Both the position numbers and the translations under genes were made by a program. Shown piece after piece: positions 1-6,056 of a DNA stretch of 6,131 bases. The stretch lies in assembly GCA_028868335.1 (NCBI GenBank), contig JAGWUU010000192.1, positions 1-6,131 of the forward strand, given 5' to 3'. Below the pieces are notes generated by a model, which saw only the letters and a list, made by a program, of their open reading frames with translations, did no database searches and was not told the DNA's origin. Within the stretch, counting starts at the first letter, position 1, and the number at the start of each line of letters is the position of its first letter. This stretch comes from Sphingomonadales bacterium (GTDB lineage: Bacteria; Pseudomonadota; Alphaproteobacteria; Sphingomonadales; Sphingomonadaceae).

Positions 1-65
1 GGTCAATTTTTCATCGCAGCGCCTCTTGTATTTGCAAACAATTCGCATTAGCAGACCGCAATTCT

Positions 66-70
66 GGAGG
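66..70 (+). promoter_or_regulatory. Ribosome binding site deciding a GTG start
   Basis: GGAGG lies 8 nt upstream of the GTG at 79-81. It is the only strong Shine-Dalgarno sequence in the leader. It selects the GTG over the in-frame ATG at residue 10, which would cut away half of the signal peptide. No convincing -35/-10 pair was found in bases 1-65; TTGTAT at 26-31 has no good -10 partner at the normal distance. Confidence 0.75.
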
Positions 71-78
71 AACCTTCC

Positions 79-801
79 GTGCTTCGACCAATTCTGTGCC
101 TTGCCATGTTCACGACGCTTGCCCTGCCCCAATCCGCACTCGCTGCCCCGGGGATGGGCGACGAGGTGTATGGCGCAGAAATCGAGACCGGAAAGGTCGA
201 ACTTGAAAGCCGATACGGCGCCCTGGCTGGCGGTCCCGCCGATGGCGAGGATGCGCTCAAGCTTGAGGCGGCCTATAGCGTCAACGATCGCCTCCGCGTG
301 GCCGCTCTCGGGGAATTCGAGCATACCCCCGGTAGCGCGCGCAAGGCTACGGCGATGGGCATCGAGGCGATCTACCGACTCGGCAAGGTGGGCGACGTGA
401 GCGTTGCGCTGTATGGCGAATACGAGGTTGCCTTCGATGGAGCCGACAAGGTTGAGACGAAGCTGATCCTCCAGCGGCGCAAGGGACCGCTCGACCTGCG
501 CTTCAACCTGATCGCCGAAAAGCCGCTCGACAGCCACGCCCCGGTGGAACTGGGTTATGCAGCCTCCGCCGACTACCGTGTGATCGGCGACGTCAGCCTG
601 GGCGCCCGCGCGTTCGGAGAGCTCGGCACCTTCAATCGCGCCTTCCCATACGCGGAGCATTATGTAGGCCCCGTCGCCAAGGTGGAATTCGAACCCTTCG
701 GCCAGGAAATCGAACTTGAAGCCGGCTATCTTTTCGCAGTCGGCAAGGCGCGGCAGGATACCAAAGGGCAGGTTCGTGTGATGCTGGGGGTTGAATTCTA
801 G
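79..801 (+). CDS. Predicted outer-membrane beta-barrel protein, family unknown
   Basis: This 240-residue protein begins at a GTG with a well-placed GGAGG. It has a typical Sec signal peptide: a short basic start (MLRP), a hydrophobic stretch at about residues 5-17, and a likely cleavage site after ALA (residues 20-22). The mature part has no long hydrophobic helix. It alternates polar and apolar residues in about a dozen segments, for example near 58-67, 70-81, 105-118, 137-147, 171-181, 208-221 and 231-240. It ends in VEF, and a C-terminal Phe is the classic signal recognised by the BAM assembly machinery. These features point to a barrel of roughly 12 strands in the outer membrane, acting as a pore or structural protein. 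I do not recognise the family, and no catalytic motif is visible. The next gene starts 18 bp downstream, so the two are probably co-transcribed. A soluble periplasmic beta protein is the main alternative. Confidence 0.8.
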   Translation: MLRPILCLAMFTTLALPQSALAAPGMGDEVYGAEIETGKVELESRYGALAGGPADGEDALKLEAAYSVNDRLRVAALGEFEHTPGSARKATAMGIEAIYRLGKVGDVSVALYGEYEVAFDGADKVETKLILQRRKGPLDLRFNLIAEKPLDSHAPVELGYAASADYRVIGDVSLGARAFGELGTFNRAFPYAEHYVGPVAKVEFEPFGQEIELEAGYLFAVGKARQDTKGQVRVMLGVEF

Positions 802-819
802 GCGCAGCGGGGCAATGCG

Positions 820-1695
820 ATGGGCATGATGCACTTTGGCCCGACATCGAACAGCTTCATCTCGCAACGCCTGCGGCTCCACTATGTTGACTGGGGCAGC
901 CCGGACAAGTCGCCGCTGATTCTCCAGCACGGCGGCCGCGACCACTGCCGAAGCTGGGACTGGGTGGCCGAGGAACTGGCGCAGGACTGGCACGTCATCG
1001 CCCCGGACCTGCGCGGCCATGGCGACAGCGCCTGGGCGCCGGATGGCAATTACGAGATGAACATGTTCGTCTATGACTTTGCCCAGTTGGTCCACACCCT
1101 TGGCCACGATCAGGTGACGATCGTGGCGCATTCTCTGGGCGGCAACATCGCCACCCGGTTCACCGGCCTCTACCCTGAAAAGGTCCGCAAGCTGGTCAAC
1201 ATCGAGGGGCTTGGCCCCTCCCCCAAGGTCCGCGCCGAACGCGAGGCGGAAGGCTACGCCAACCGTTTCCGCAAGTGGATCGCCCATCGCCGTTCGGCCT
1301 CGGGACGGATTCCCCGGCGCTACCCGACGATCGAGGCTGCCTATGCCAGGATGAAGGAAGAAAACGCCTTCCTCACCGACGCCCAGGCCAGGCACCTGAC
1401 CATCCACGGCGCCAGCCGCAACGAGGACGGCACCTTCAGTTGGAAGTTCGATCCCTACCTCAACGTCTGGCCGTTCGAGGATACGCCGCAGGATCGCCTC
1501 GACGAACTGTGGAGCGCGGTGGAGTGCCCGGTGCTGTTCCTCTATGGAGCGGACAGCTGGGCCTCAAACCCCGACAAGGACGGTCGGGCGATGGTCTTCA
1601 AGGACTATCGCGTTGTCGAGTTCGAGAATGCCGGCCACTGGCTTCACCACGACCAGTTCGATCGCTTCATGGGTGAGGTCCGGGGATTCCTGTGA
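820..1695 (+). CDS. Alpha/beta-hydrolase fold hydrolase
   Basis: This 291-residue protein has the normal length and layout of a single-domain alpha/beta hydrolase with a small cap. The oxyanion-hole strand and loop are at residues 34-41 (LQHGGRDH). PDLRGHGDS at 62-70 is the typical motif after strand 4. The nucleophile elbow AHSLGG places Ser105 as nucleophile. A cap-like, charged helical region covers about 130-215. LYGADSW puts the probable acid at Asp245, and NAGHW gives the catalytic His273. The triad looks complete, so the enzyme should hydrolyse an ester, lactone or C-C bond in the cytoplasm; no signal peptide is present. The Ser nucleophile rules out a haloalkane dehalogenase or a typical epoxide hydrolase, which use Asp. 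ATG codons at 820, 826 and 829 are all in frame. None has a strong ribosome binding site (GCGGGG at 807-812 is the best), so translation may be coupled to the upstream barrel gene. Confidence 0.93.
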   Translation: MGMMHFGPTSNSFISQRLRLHYVDWGSPDKSPLILQHGGRDHCRSWDWVAEELAQDWHVIAPDLRGHGDSAWAPDGNYEMNMFVYDFAQLVHTLGHDQVTIVAHSLGGNIATRFTGLYPEKVRKLVNIEGLGPSPKVRAEREAEGYANRFRKWIAHRRSASGRIPRRYPTIEAAYARMKEENAFLTDAQARHLTIHGASRNEDGTFSWKFDPYLNVWPFEDTPQDRLDELWSAVECPVLFLYGADSWASNPDKDGRAMVFKDYRVVEFENAGHWLHHDQFDRFMGEVRGFL

Positions 1696-1696
1696 G

Positions 1697-1714
1697 CCGG
1701 ACACCTGTGGAGTA
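1697..1714. repeat. Degenerate copy of the 18-bp palindrome (possible second operator)
   Basis: CCGGACACC at 1697-1705 repeats exactly the left arm of the palindrome at 1773-1790. Over the core decamer it reads ACACCTGTGG against ACACCGGTGT, 8 of 10 matching. Over all 18 positions 12 match, with the right arm mostly lost. It begins two bases after the hydrolase stop codon. The two centres are 76 bp apart. A chance half-site in GC-rich DNA is possible. Confidence 0.4.
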
Positions 1715-1772
1715 AATCCTGGGTTTGTTCGCAAGCATAGTAAATGAAATCAATAACTTGACTGCCGACACA

Positions 1773-1790
1773 CCGGACACCGGTGTCCGG
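1773..1790. promoter_or_regulatory. Perfect 18-bp palindrome, operator-like
   Basis: CCGGACACCGGTGTCCGG is identical to its reverse complement, with 9-bp arms and a CG centre. Perfect symmetry with a central CG is common for operators of LacI-family repressors, which suggests a protein-binding site; that assignment is inference. As RNA it could fold with a 7-bp stem and a CCGG loop, but no T tract follows on either strand, so it does not look like an intrinsic terminator. It lies in a convergent gap, about 95 bp after the hydrolase stop and more than 160 bp from the phosphatase stop, not upstream of any intact gene. Confidence 0.55.
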
Positions 1791-1843
1791 GTGAATATCC
1801 TTATCAATCAGATGATTATGCGGAATAAGGTGACAGATTGGTC

Positions 1844-1858
1844 GTTTCCAGTGGAAAC
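1844..1858. repeat. Inverted repeat, 7-bp arms with 1-bp centre
   Basis: GTTTCCA and TGGAAAC are exact reverse complements around a single G. The one-base centre makes it a better candidate for a dimeric protein-binding site than for an RNA hairpin. It lies in the AT-rich part of the convergent gap, 54 bp to the right of the 18-bp palindrome. No regulator can be named from the sequence. Confidence 0.45.
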
Positions 1859-1891
1859 ATTCATCTAATCACGGTTCGAAGGTCCAAAGAA

Positions 1892-1909
1892 CGCCGTCGA
1901 TCAACGGCG
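1892..1909 (-). terminator. Possible weak terminator hairpin of the leftward operon
   Basis: On the minus strand CGCCGT and ACGGCG form a 6-bp GC-rich stem with a 6-nt loop. It is followed by TTCTTTGG, a short T-rich tail. It lies 47 bp beyond the phosphatase stop codon. The stem is short and the T tract is interrupted, so termination may be partial or may rely on Rho. Confidence 0.4.
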
Positions 1910-1914
1910 GCAGG

Positions 1915-1930
1915 CATCGTGACAGCGATG
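1915..1930. repeat. Small hairpin next to the phosphatase stop
   Basis: CATCG (1915-1919) and CGATG (1926-1930) form a 5-bp stem around a 6-nt loop. It lies 26 bp beyond the phosphatase stop and just before the larger hairpin at 1892-1909 when read on the minus strand. The tandem arrangement may protect or shape the mRNA 3' end. A 5-bp stem can easily arise by chance. Confidence 0.25.
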
Positions 1931-1956
1931 GCGAAAGTAGGAAAGCCGGTCGCCGC

Positions 1957-2736
1957 TCAGTCCTCAAGGTAGAACTCGCGCAAGCGCTGCCGCTCGCTCG
2001 GGCCGATGCCGATCACGTCGGCAAGATAGGCATCAAGCGAGCCGTGCCGCGCATCGACAGCGGCAAGCGCCGCCGCCAGATAGTCCGCGTCAACCCCCAT
2101 CAAGGCGCGGATCGTGCGTTCGTCGATCGCGCCATAACGGGTGCGGATCTGCTCGGCGCCGTTGGCAATGCGCGCCTCGATATTTCCGGCCACGTTGGTC
2201 AGCAGATAATCGTCCATCATCGCTTCGGGCGCGACGCCCAGTACGTGGTGAACCAGCGCAACCGCAAAGCCGGTACGGTCCTTGCCCGCAACGCAGTGGA
2301 CGAGGCTCGGCTCGGCGCCGCGCAGCAAGACCTCGAAGTGGCAGCGCAGCATCGGCACCAGGTTTTCACGGAACGCGATGCCTTCGTAAAGCCGCAGCAT
2401 CGCCGAGCGGGCTTCATCGGCGGTCACAACCCCGTCGGCCGCTTCGGTATGCAGCGCCAGCCCGGCAGTTTCCTCAGGGTAATGGAACACCTGCGCCGCA
2501 AACCCCTCATGCCGGCGGCACGGCTTGGCGTCGCGCTCGCTCGGCCCGCGCAGGTCGACGACATGCGCCAGGCCGAGCCCCGCGATCGCGGTCAGGTCCG
2601 CATCGGTGGCATCGCCGTGCTGCGCGGAGCGCCAGAGCAATCCGGTACGGACGTGGCGTCGATCGCCGGTTGCATAACCGCCATAGTCGCGGAAATTGTG
2701 GACACCCTCGAGGGGGAGAACGCGGGAATCAGCCAT
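1957..2736 (-). CDS. Tyrosine-phosphatase-like protein (HCxAGKDRTG family)
   Basis: This 259-residue protein has the P-loop signature HCVAGKDRTG at residues 147-156, with Cys148 as the phosphocysteine nucleophile and Arg154 as the phosphate-binding residue. The start carries the family's N-terminal pattern LPLEGVHNFRDYGGY (7-21). Further family marks are RTGLLWRS (30-37), the strand VVDLRGPSER (59-68) and DDYLLTN (175-181). This is the bacterial tyrosine-protein phosphatase family (Pfam Y_phosphatase3; mycobacterial PtpB belongs here). Members remove phosphate from phosphotyrosine, phosphoserine or phosphoinositides, so the true substrate is open. No signal peptide is present, so it should be cytoplasmic. 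The frame stays open far upstream through the reductase gene, but homology begins just after the ATG at 2736, which is therefore the start. The ribosome binding site is weak. It is the last gene of the leftward cluster, 53 nt after the reductase. Confidence 0.92.
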   Translation of the reverse strand: MADSRVLPLEGVHNFRDYGGYATGDRRHVRTGLLWRSAQHGDATDADLTAIAGLGLAHVVDLRGPSERDAKPCRRHEGFAAQVFHYPEETAGLALHTEAADGVVTADEARSAMLRLYEGIAFRENLVPMLRCHFEVLLRGAEPSLVHCVAGKDRTGFAVALVHHVLGVAPEAMMDDYLLTNVAGNIEARIANGAEQIRTRYGAIDERTIRALMGVDADYLAAALAAVDARHGSLDAYLADVIGIGPSERQRLREFYLED

Positions 2737-2755
2737 GACCGAGCCGATGGCAGTC

Positions 2756-2788
2756 CGCACGCGCCTGTGCAAGCGGTGTCCGCGTGCG
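2756..2788 (-). repeat. Intercistronic inverted repeat between reductase and phosphatase genes
   Basis: CGCGTGCG (2781-2788) and CGCACGCG (2756-2763) are exact complements separated by 17 nt. In the mRNA the stem begins one base after the reductase stop codon and ends 19 nt before the phosphatase ATG, filling most of the 53-nt gap. There is no T tract, so it is unlikely to be an intrinsic terminator. It could stabilise the upstream message or lower expression of the phosphatase. The strong stem also argues against a GTG at 2758-2760 as the start, since that codon lies inside it. Confidence 0.5.
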
Positions 2789-2789
2789 A

Positions 2790-3785
2790 TCAGGCCGGGA
2801 AATCTTCTGTATCGATCATCGCCCGCATGTTGTCGGGATAGCGGTGCCCCGAAACGGTCGACTGGTTGATCAGGGCGTCGGCCTGTCCAAGAACCTCTTC
2901 GGAAATCGCGCAGGCAGTCGCGTTCATGTTTTCCAGCGCATGCGCCTCGCTGGTCGTTCCGGGAATGGCATGAACGTGCGGCGCGCGCGACAACACCCAG
3001 GCCAAGGCCAGTTGCGCGGGCGCGACGTTGGCCGCGGCCGCCAGAGCCTCGAACCGTTCGATCAACGCAAGGTTGCGCGGCCAGTTTTCGGCATTGAAGC
3101 GCGGCTGGCCCTTGCGCAGGTCGCGATCGGAAAGGCCGGACGGATCGTGCAACACCCCGCCCAGCGCGCCGCGCGCCACCGGCGAGAACGCGACAAGCGC
3201 TATGCCCAGTTCGCGGGTCGTTTCGAGTACGCCCAGTTCGACATTGCGGGTCCACAGCGAATACTCGGTTTGCACCGCCGCCATCGGATGCACGGCGTGA
3301 GCCTCCCGGATATGTGCGGAACTCCATTCAGACACGCCATAGCCGCCGATCTTGCCCGCCTCGATCGCGCGCGCCATCGCGCCGACCGAATCCGCGATCG
3401 GAACCTTGGGGTCGAAACGGTGCATGTAGAACAGGTCGATGTGATCGGTGCCAAGCCGGGCAAGGCTGGCGTCAAGCGAGGCCGAGATCGCCTCCGGGCT
3501 ACAGTCGATCCCGCGCCGCGGACCCTCGATGACGATGCCGACTTTGGAAGCGAGCAGGAATTCCCGGCGCCGGTGCATCACGGCCGCGCCAATCAGTTCC
3601 TCGTTGGCGCCGAGGCCGTAGATGTTGGAGGTATCCAGATGGTCGTAACCGCAATCGAGCGCGCGGTTGAGCAGCCCGATCGCATCGGCGCGCGGCGGCG
3701 GGTCGCCGTAGGCCCAGCTCAGGTTCATGCAGCCAAGCCCGATGGGCCTGACCGGGCGATCCACCAATATGCGTCGTCCCGCCAT
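2790..3785 (-). CDS. Aldo/keto reductase
   Basis: This 331-residue protein has the usual length of an NADPH-dependent aldo/keto reductase, a soluble TIM barrel that reduces aldehydes or ketones to alcohols. The catalytic tetrad is visible: Asp51 and Tyr56 in LDTSNIYG, Lys81 in LLASKVG and His122 in LFYMHRFD. IGLGCMNLSWAYG (15-27) is the first-strand motif of the AKR13-like and plant-like group. LGTDHIDLFYMHR (111-123), GYGVSEWS (148-155), VAFSPVARGALGG (198-210) and IPGTTSEAHALENMNA (274-289) are the other standard blocks, the last contacting the cofactor phosphate. The specific substrate cannot be told. The start at 3785 gives the expected N-terminus, although the ribosome binding site is poor (GGGG about 12 nt upstream). 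The gene begins 26 nt after the carboxylesterase stop, indicating co-transcription. Confidence 0.95.
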   Translation of the reverse strand: MAGRRILVDRPVRPIGLGCMNLSWAYGDPPPRADAIGLLNRALDCGYDHLDTSNIYGLGANEELIGAAVMHRRREFLLASKVGIVIEGPRRGIDCSPEAISASLDASLARLGTDHIDLFYMHRFDPKVPIADSVGAMARAIEAGKIGGYGVSEWSSAHIREAHAVHPMAAVQTEYSLWTRNVELGVLETTRELGIALVAFSPVARGALGGVLHDPSGLSDRDLRKGQPRFNAENWPRNLALIERFEALAAAANVAPAQLALAWVLSRAPHVHAIPGTTSEAHALENMNATACAISEEVLGQADALINQSTVSGHRYPDNMRAMIDTEDFPA

Positions 3786-3811
3786 GTCGCGGCAAACCCC
3801 GTTGAATAGCG

Positions 3812-5323
3812 TCAGCGCGATCCCGTGGCGCGCTGCTGGGCAAAGTCAAGCCGGGCAGCCAGCGGATCGGCGAGGTTTCGCGATCCCTCACCGTCGATCA
3901 CCTGCACGGACACATCGTCCGCCCCCGCACGCGGCCATGGCGGAACCCCGCCGCCGCCATCGGGCCGCCCGGTCGCGGCGAAGTTGATCCAGTAGCGGTG
4001 CGTCAGGTCCGCGACCTTCGCCTCCTTGCCGGTATCGAGCTTGTCAGGCCGTTCGCCCGGAAGGTCGAACACATAGGGAATCTCGCTGGCGTGCGGTGCG
4101 CCGCCCATGGCCTGCCCCATTTTCACGCCATTGTGCGCGAAGCGGTACAGGTAGGCCGGGGCGCCGCGCCGGGCGATGCCGCGCGCCACTGCCCGCGCCG
4201 GTTCGATAAACATGGCATCAGCGCTCATCTGGGTGCCGACGACCAGCCCGTTCGCGTTGCCATCGGGATCGTAGAGCCGCCGCGCTTCGCTGGCGTCGGG
4301 ACCAAAGGTGGCGAAGAGCTTGTCCTTGTCGATTTCCGAGGGGAAGCCGTCAGCCGAGTTGGCCCCGACCATCACCGGCACATTGGCGTAGAACCCGGCG
4401 GCAATCACATCGACCGACTGGCCGAAGATCGTCCGCCCGTCGACCATCGGCCCGGAGTAACTGGGCTGCCCCATGGTCGACATGGACAGATCGCCGGTTA
4501 TCCGTTTCGCGGAAAGCGCGCGCAGTTGCGCTGCCGTGAGGCCCGGCGCGAACAGCTCTCCCGCCCTCGCCGCAGCGGCGACGGTCGGCATTGGCATGGC
4601 CCGGTCGCGCCCGCCCCCGCTTTCGATGATCGCCCCGTGGAACAACCCGCGTGCCAGCGGCGATTGCAGCAGCATGTGGACCGACACGCCCCCGGCGCTC
4701 TCTCCGAAAATGGTTACGCGTCGCGGATCGCCTCCAAATGCGGCGATGTTGGCCCGCACCCACTTGAGCGCCGCGATCTGGTCAAGAAAGCCGAAGTTTC
4801 CGCCAAATCCCTCCGCCACCAGCGCCGGATGGGCGAAGAAGCCGAACCGGCCGAGACGGTAGTTGATACTGACGAGGACCACGCCGTCGCGGGCGAAATT
4901 CGCCCCGGAATAGACCGCGGGCGACGTCCCTCCGTTGACGAAGCCGCCGCCGTGGATCCAGACCATGACCGGCAGGCCCGCCCCGGCTCTGGCATGGGCA
5001 GGCTTCCAGACGTTGAGGTACAGGCAATCCTCCGACGGCCTGGTGCGGACCGGCGCCGCGTCAGGCGGGAACGGCGCCTGGGCGCAATCGTTGCCGTAGG
5101 CCGTGGCATCGCGCACCTGCTTCCACGCGGCGACGGGTTGCGGTGCACGCCAGCGGTTCGCTCCAACGGGAGGCGCGGCATAGGGGATACCCTTGAAGGC
5201 CGAGACAGCGCCCGTGGTTTCCCCCTGCACCGGACCGGACACGGTCTTGATCACCTGCGCTTCGGCCATGGTTGCGACCCCTGCCAACACCAGAGCCAGA
5301 AATCGTAGCGAATTGCGGATCAT
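3812..5323 (-). CDS. Exported type-B carboxylesterase
   Basis: This 503-residue protein belongs to the type-B carboxylesterase/lipase family, alpha/beta hydrolases that split carboxylic esters. It has a signal peptide: MIRNSLRF, then a hydrophobic core to about residue 19 and AEA cleavage after Ala22, so it should act in the periplasm or outside the cell. Diagnostic blocks are FKGIPYAAPPVG (43-54), EDCLYLNVW (98-106), the oxyanion hole WIHGGGF (122-128) and GESAGG (207-212) with nucleophile Ser209. His411 in GAPHASE fits the catalytic His. Cys80 and Cys100 match the conserved disulfide. The catalytic acid position holds Asp325 (NSADG), where most relatives have Glu. The open frame runs 121 codons further upstream, but AAAGGA at 5330-5335, 6 nt before the ATG at 5323, and the signal peptide fix the start. 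Natural substrates of bacterial members include aryl esters and mycotoxin side chains; none can be assigned here. Confidence 0.95.
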   Translation of the reverse strand: MIRNSLRFLALVLAGVATMAEAQVIKTVSGPVQGETTGAVSAFKGIPYAAPPVGANRWRAPQPVAAWKQVRDATAYGNDCAQAPFPPDAAPVRTRPSEDCLYLNVWKPAHARAGAGLPVMVWIHGGGFVNGGTSPAVYSGANFARDGVVLVSINYRLGRFGFFAHPALVAEGFGGNFGFLDQIAALKWVRANIAAFGGDPRRVTIFGESAGGVSVHMLLQSPLARGLFHGAIIESGGGRDRAMPMPTVAAAARAGELFAPGLTAAQLRALSAKRITGDLSMSTMGQPSYSGPMVDGRTIFGQSVDVIAAGFYANVPVMVGANSADGFPSEIDKDKLFATFGPDASEARRLYDPDGNANGLVVGTQMSADAMFIEPARAVARGIARRGAPAYLYRFAHNGVKMGQAMGGAPHASEIPYVFDLPGERPDKLDTGKEAKVADLTHRYWINFAATGRPDGGGGVPPWPRAGADDVSVQVIDGEGSRNLADPLAARLDFAQQRATGSR

Positions 5324-5329
5324 GTTCAA

Positions 5330-5335
5330 TCCTTT
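5330..5335 (-). promoter_or_regulatory. Ribosome binding site of the carboxylesterase
   Basis: AAAGGA on the minus strand lies 6 nt before the ATG at 5323. It supports this ATG over the in-frame ATG ten codons upstream at 5353. The 89-nt gap 5324-5412 around it is AT-rich near the gene. It could hold a weak internal promoter, but no clear -35/-10 pair is visible. Confidence 0.7.
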
Positions 5336-5412
5336 CAATAACAAAGCTATCATTTCTGGTCCCGGAAGGTCGCGGACGCCGTCTCTGTCAGGGAGGGAGC
5401 TGGCCCCGGCGA

Positions 5413-6054
5413 TTACGTGCCGAGCGCCGCTATGCGATGTTGTTCCGGGAAATACCAGCGCAGCACCTTGCGGAACTCGTCCGAGGTGGGACGCGCCCAG
5501 TTGCGCATCAATTCGCTGCCGAACGAAATCGCCGTGACGGGCTGGGCGCCCGCCTGGACCATCCGGGTGATCGCGCTTTCGTGGGAGGTGCGCGAGATTC
5601 CGCCGATGGCGTCGATCACCGGAAAGACCTCGAACCCTTCGCGCAGCATGTCGAGCGTCGGAAAGGCGCAGCACACCTCGGTCCACAGCCCGCAGATCAC
5701 GATCTTGCGGCGACCGGTCGCCAATACGGCGTTGCGGAAATCGGCGTCTTCCCAGCTATTGACGCCGGTGCGGTCAATCTCCGGGGCGTCGGGCAGTTCG
5801 GCGCGCAGTTCCGCGATCGTGCCGGTGTTGACCCCCATGTCGACGCCTACCGTGGTGAGGATCGTGGGCACGGCATAGGCCCGCGCCAGCTTCACGACCG
5901 CCCTGACGTTGAGCATCACCTCCTCGATCGGCGACGAGCGCACCGTGCGGACCTGCTCGGGCTGGAAGTCGATCAGCACGACGGCGCAATTCTCCGGCGT
6001 CAGCAGCGGGTCGCTCGCCATATTGCGGACGGGCTCGATCGCGGTCTTGGGCAT
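5413..6054 (-). CDS. Isochorismatase-family cysteine hydrolase (YcaC-like)
   Basis: This 213-residue protein has the three-layer fold signature of the isochorismatase-like hydrolases. The first catalytic residue is Asp29 in VVLIDFQPEQ. TILTTVG (64-70) is a typical strand. GVNSWEDADF (97-106), with Arg95 just before it, matches the region carrying the catalytic Lys or Arg. CGLWTEVCCAFPTLDM (121-136) carries the nucleophile, Cys128. MVQAGAQPVTAISFGSEL (165-182) is the C-terminal block of the YcaC group. The closest pattern is E. coli YcaC, whose substrate is unsettled; amidase, nitrilase-like or isochorismate-type activity all remain possible. It has no signal peptide. The start at 6054 is chosen for its excellent GGAG (6062-6065), 7 nt upstream; the ATG at 6021 has no comparable site. 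It begins 2 bp after the stop of the preceding gene, so translation is probably coupled. Confidence 0.93.
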   Translation of the reverse strand: MPKTAIEPVRNMASDPLLTPENCAVVLIDFQPEQVRTVRSSPIEEVMLNVRAVVKLARAYAVPTILTTVGVDMGVNTGTIAELRAELPDAPEIDRTGVNSWEDADFRNAVLATGRRKIVICGLWTEVCCAFPTLDMLREGFEVFPVIDAIGGISRTSHESAITRMVQAGAQPVTAISFGSELMRNWARPTSDEFRKVLRWYFPEQHRIAALGT

Positions 6055-6056
6055 GG

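Larger units (their letters stand above)
1696..1956. other. Convergent intergenic region with several inverted repeats
   Basis: This 261-bp stretch separates the rightward hydrolase from the leftward phosphatase gene. Bases from about 1710 to 1880 are clearly richer in A and T than the flanking genes. No credible gene was found. The best small frame, 1812-1868 on the plus strand (18 codons), has no ribosome binding site. The region holds a perfect palindrome (1773-1790), a partial copy of it (1697-1714), a 7-bp-arm inverted repeat (1844-1858) and two short hairpins next to the phosphatase stop codon (1892-1909 and 1915-1930). Confidence 0.8.

Noticed and set aside
1773..1790. The 18-bp palindrome as an intrinsic terminator of the hydrolase gene
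   Set aside because: No run of T follows the stem on either strand, and the perfect symmetry with almost no loop suits a protein-binding site better.
1812..1868. 18-codon small frame in the convergent gap
   Set aside because: It has no ribosome binding site and a length expected by chance in AT-rich DNA.
1871..1885. CGGTTCGAAGG, resembling a tRNA T-loop
   Set aside because: The flanking bases do not pair as a T-stem and no other tRNA arm is present, so it is not a tRNA or a tRNA-derived attachment site.
2044..2841. 265-codon plus-strand frame antisense to the phosphatase
   Set aside because: It has no recognisable domain, and the antisense phosphatase has an intact active-site signature.
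2737..3327. 197-codon in-frame extension upstream of the phosphatase ATG
   Set aside because: It overlaps the well-supported aldo/keto reductase gene in another frame, is rich in Arg and Gly as shadow frames in GC-rich DNA are, and family similarity begins only after the ATG at 2736.
5235..5242. Third occurrence of the half-site CCGGACAC, inside the carboxylesterase gene
   Set aside because: It lies in conserved coding sequence (the GPVQG region), lacks the symmetric partner arm, and an 8-mer of this composition is easily found by chance.
3998..5308. Long open frame (436 codons) antisense to the carboxylesterase
   Set aside because: Its composition is that of a shadow frame in high-GC DNA, and it has no recognisable domain. 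The opposite strand encodes a complete enzyme with all its motifs.
5324..5686. 121-codon in-frame extension upstream of the carboxylesterase
   Set aside because: It overlaps the isochorismatase-family gene. The signal peptide and the ribosome binding site at 5330-5335 fix the start at 5323.
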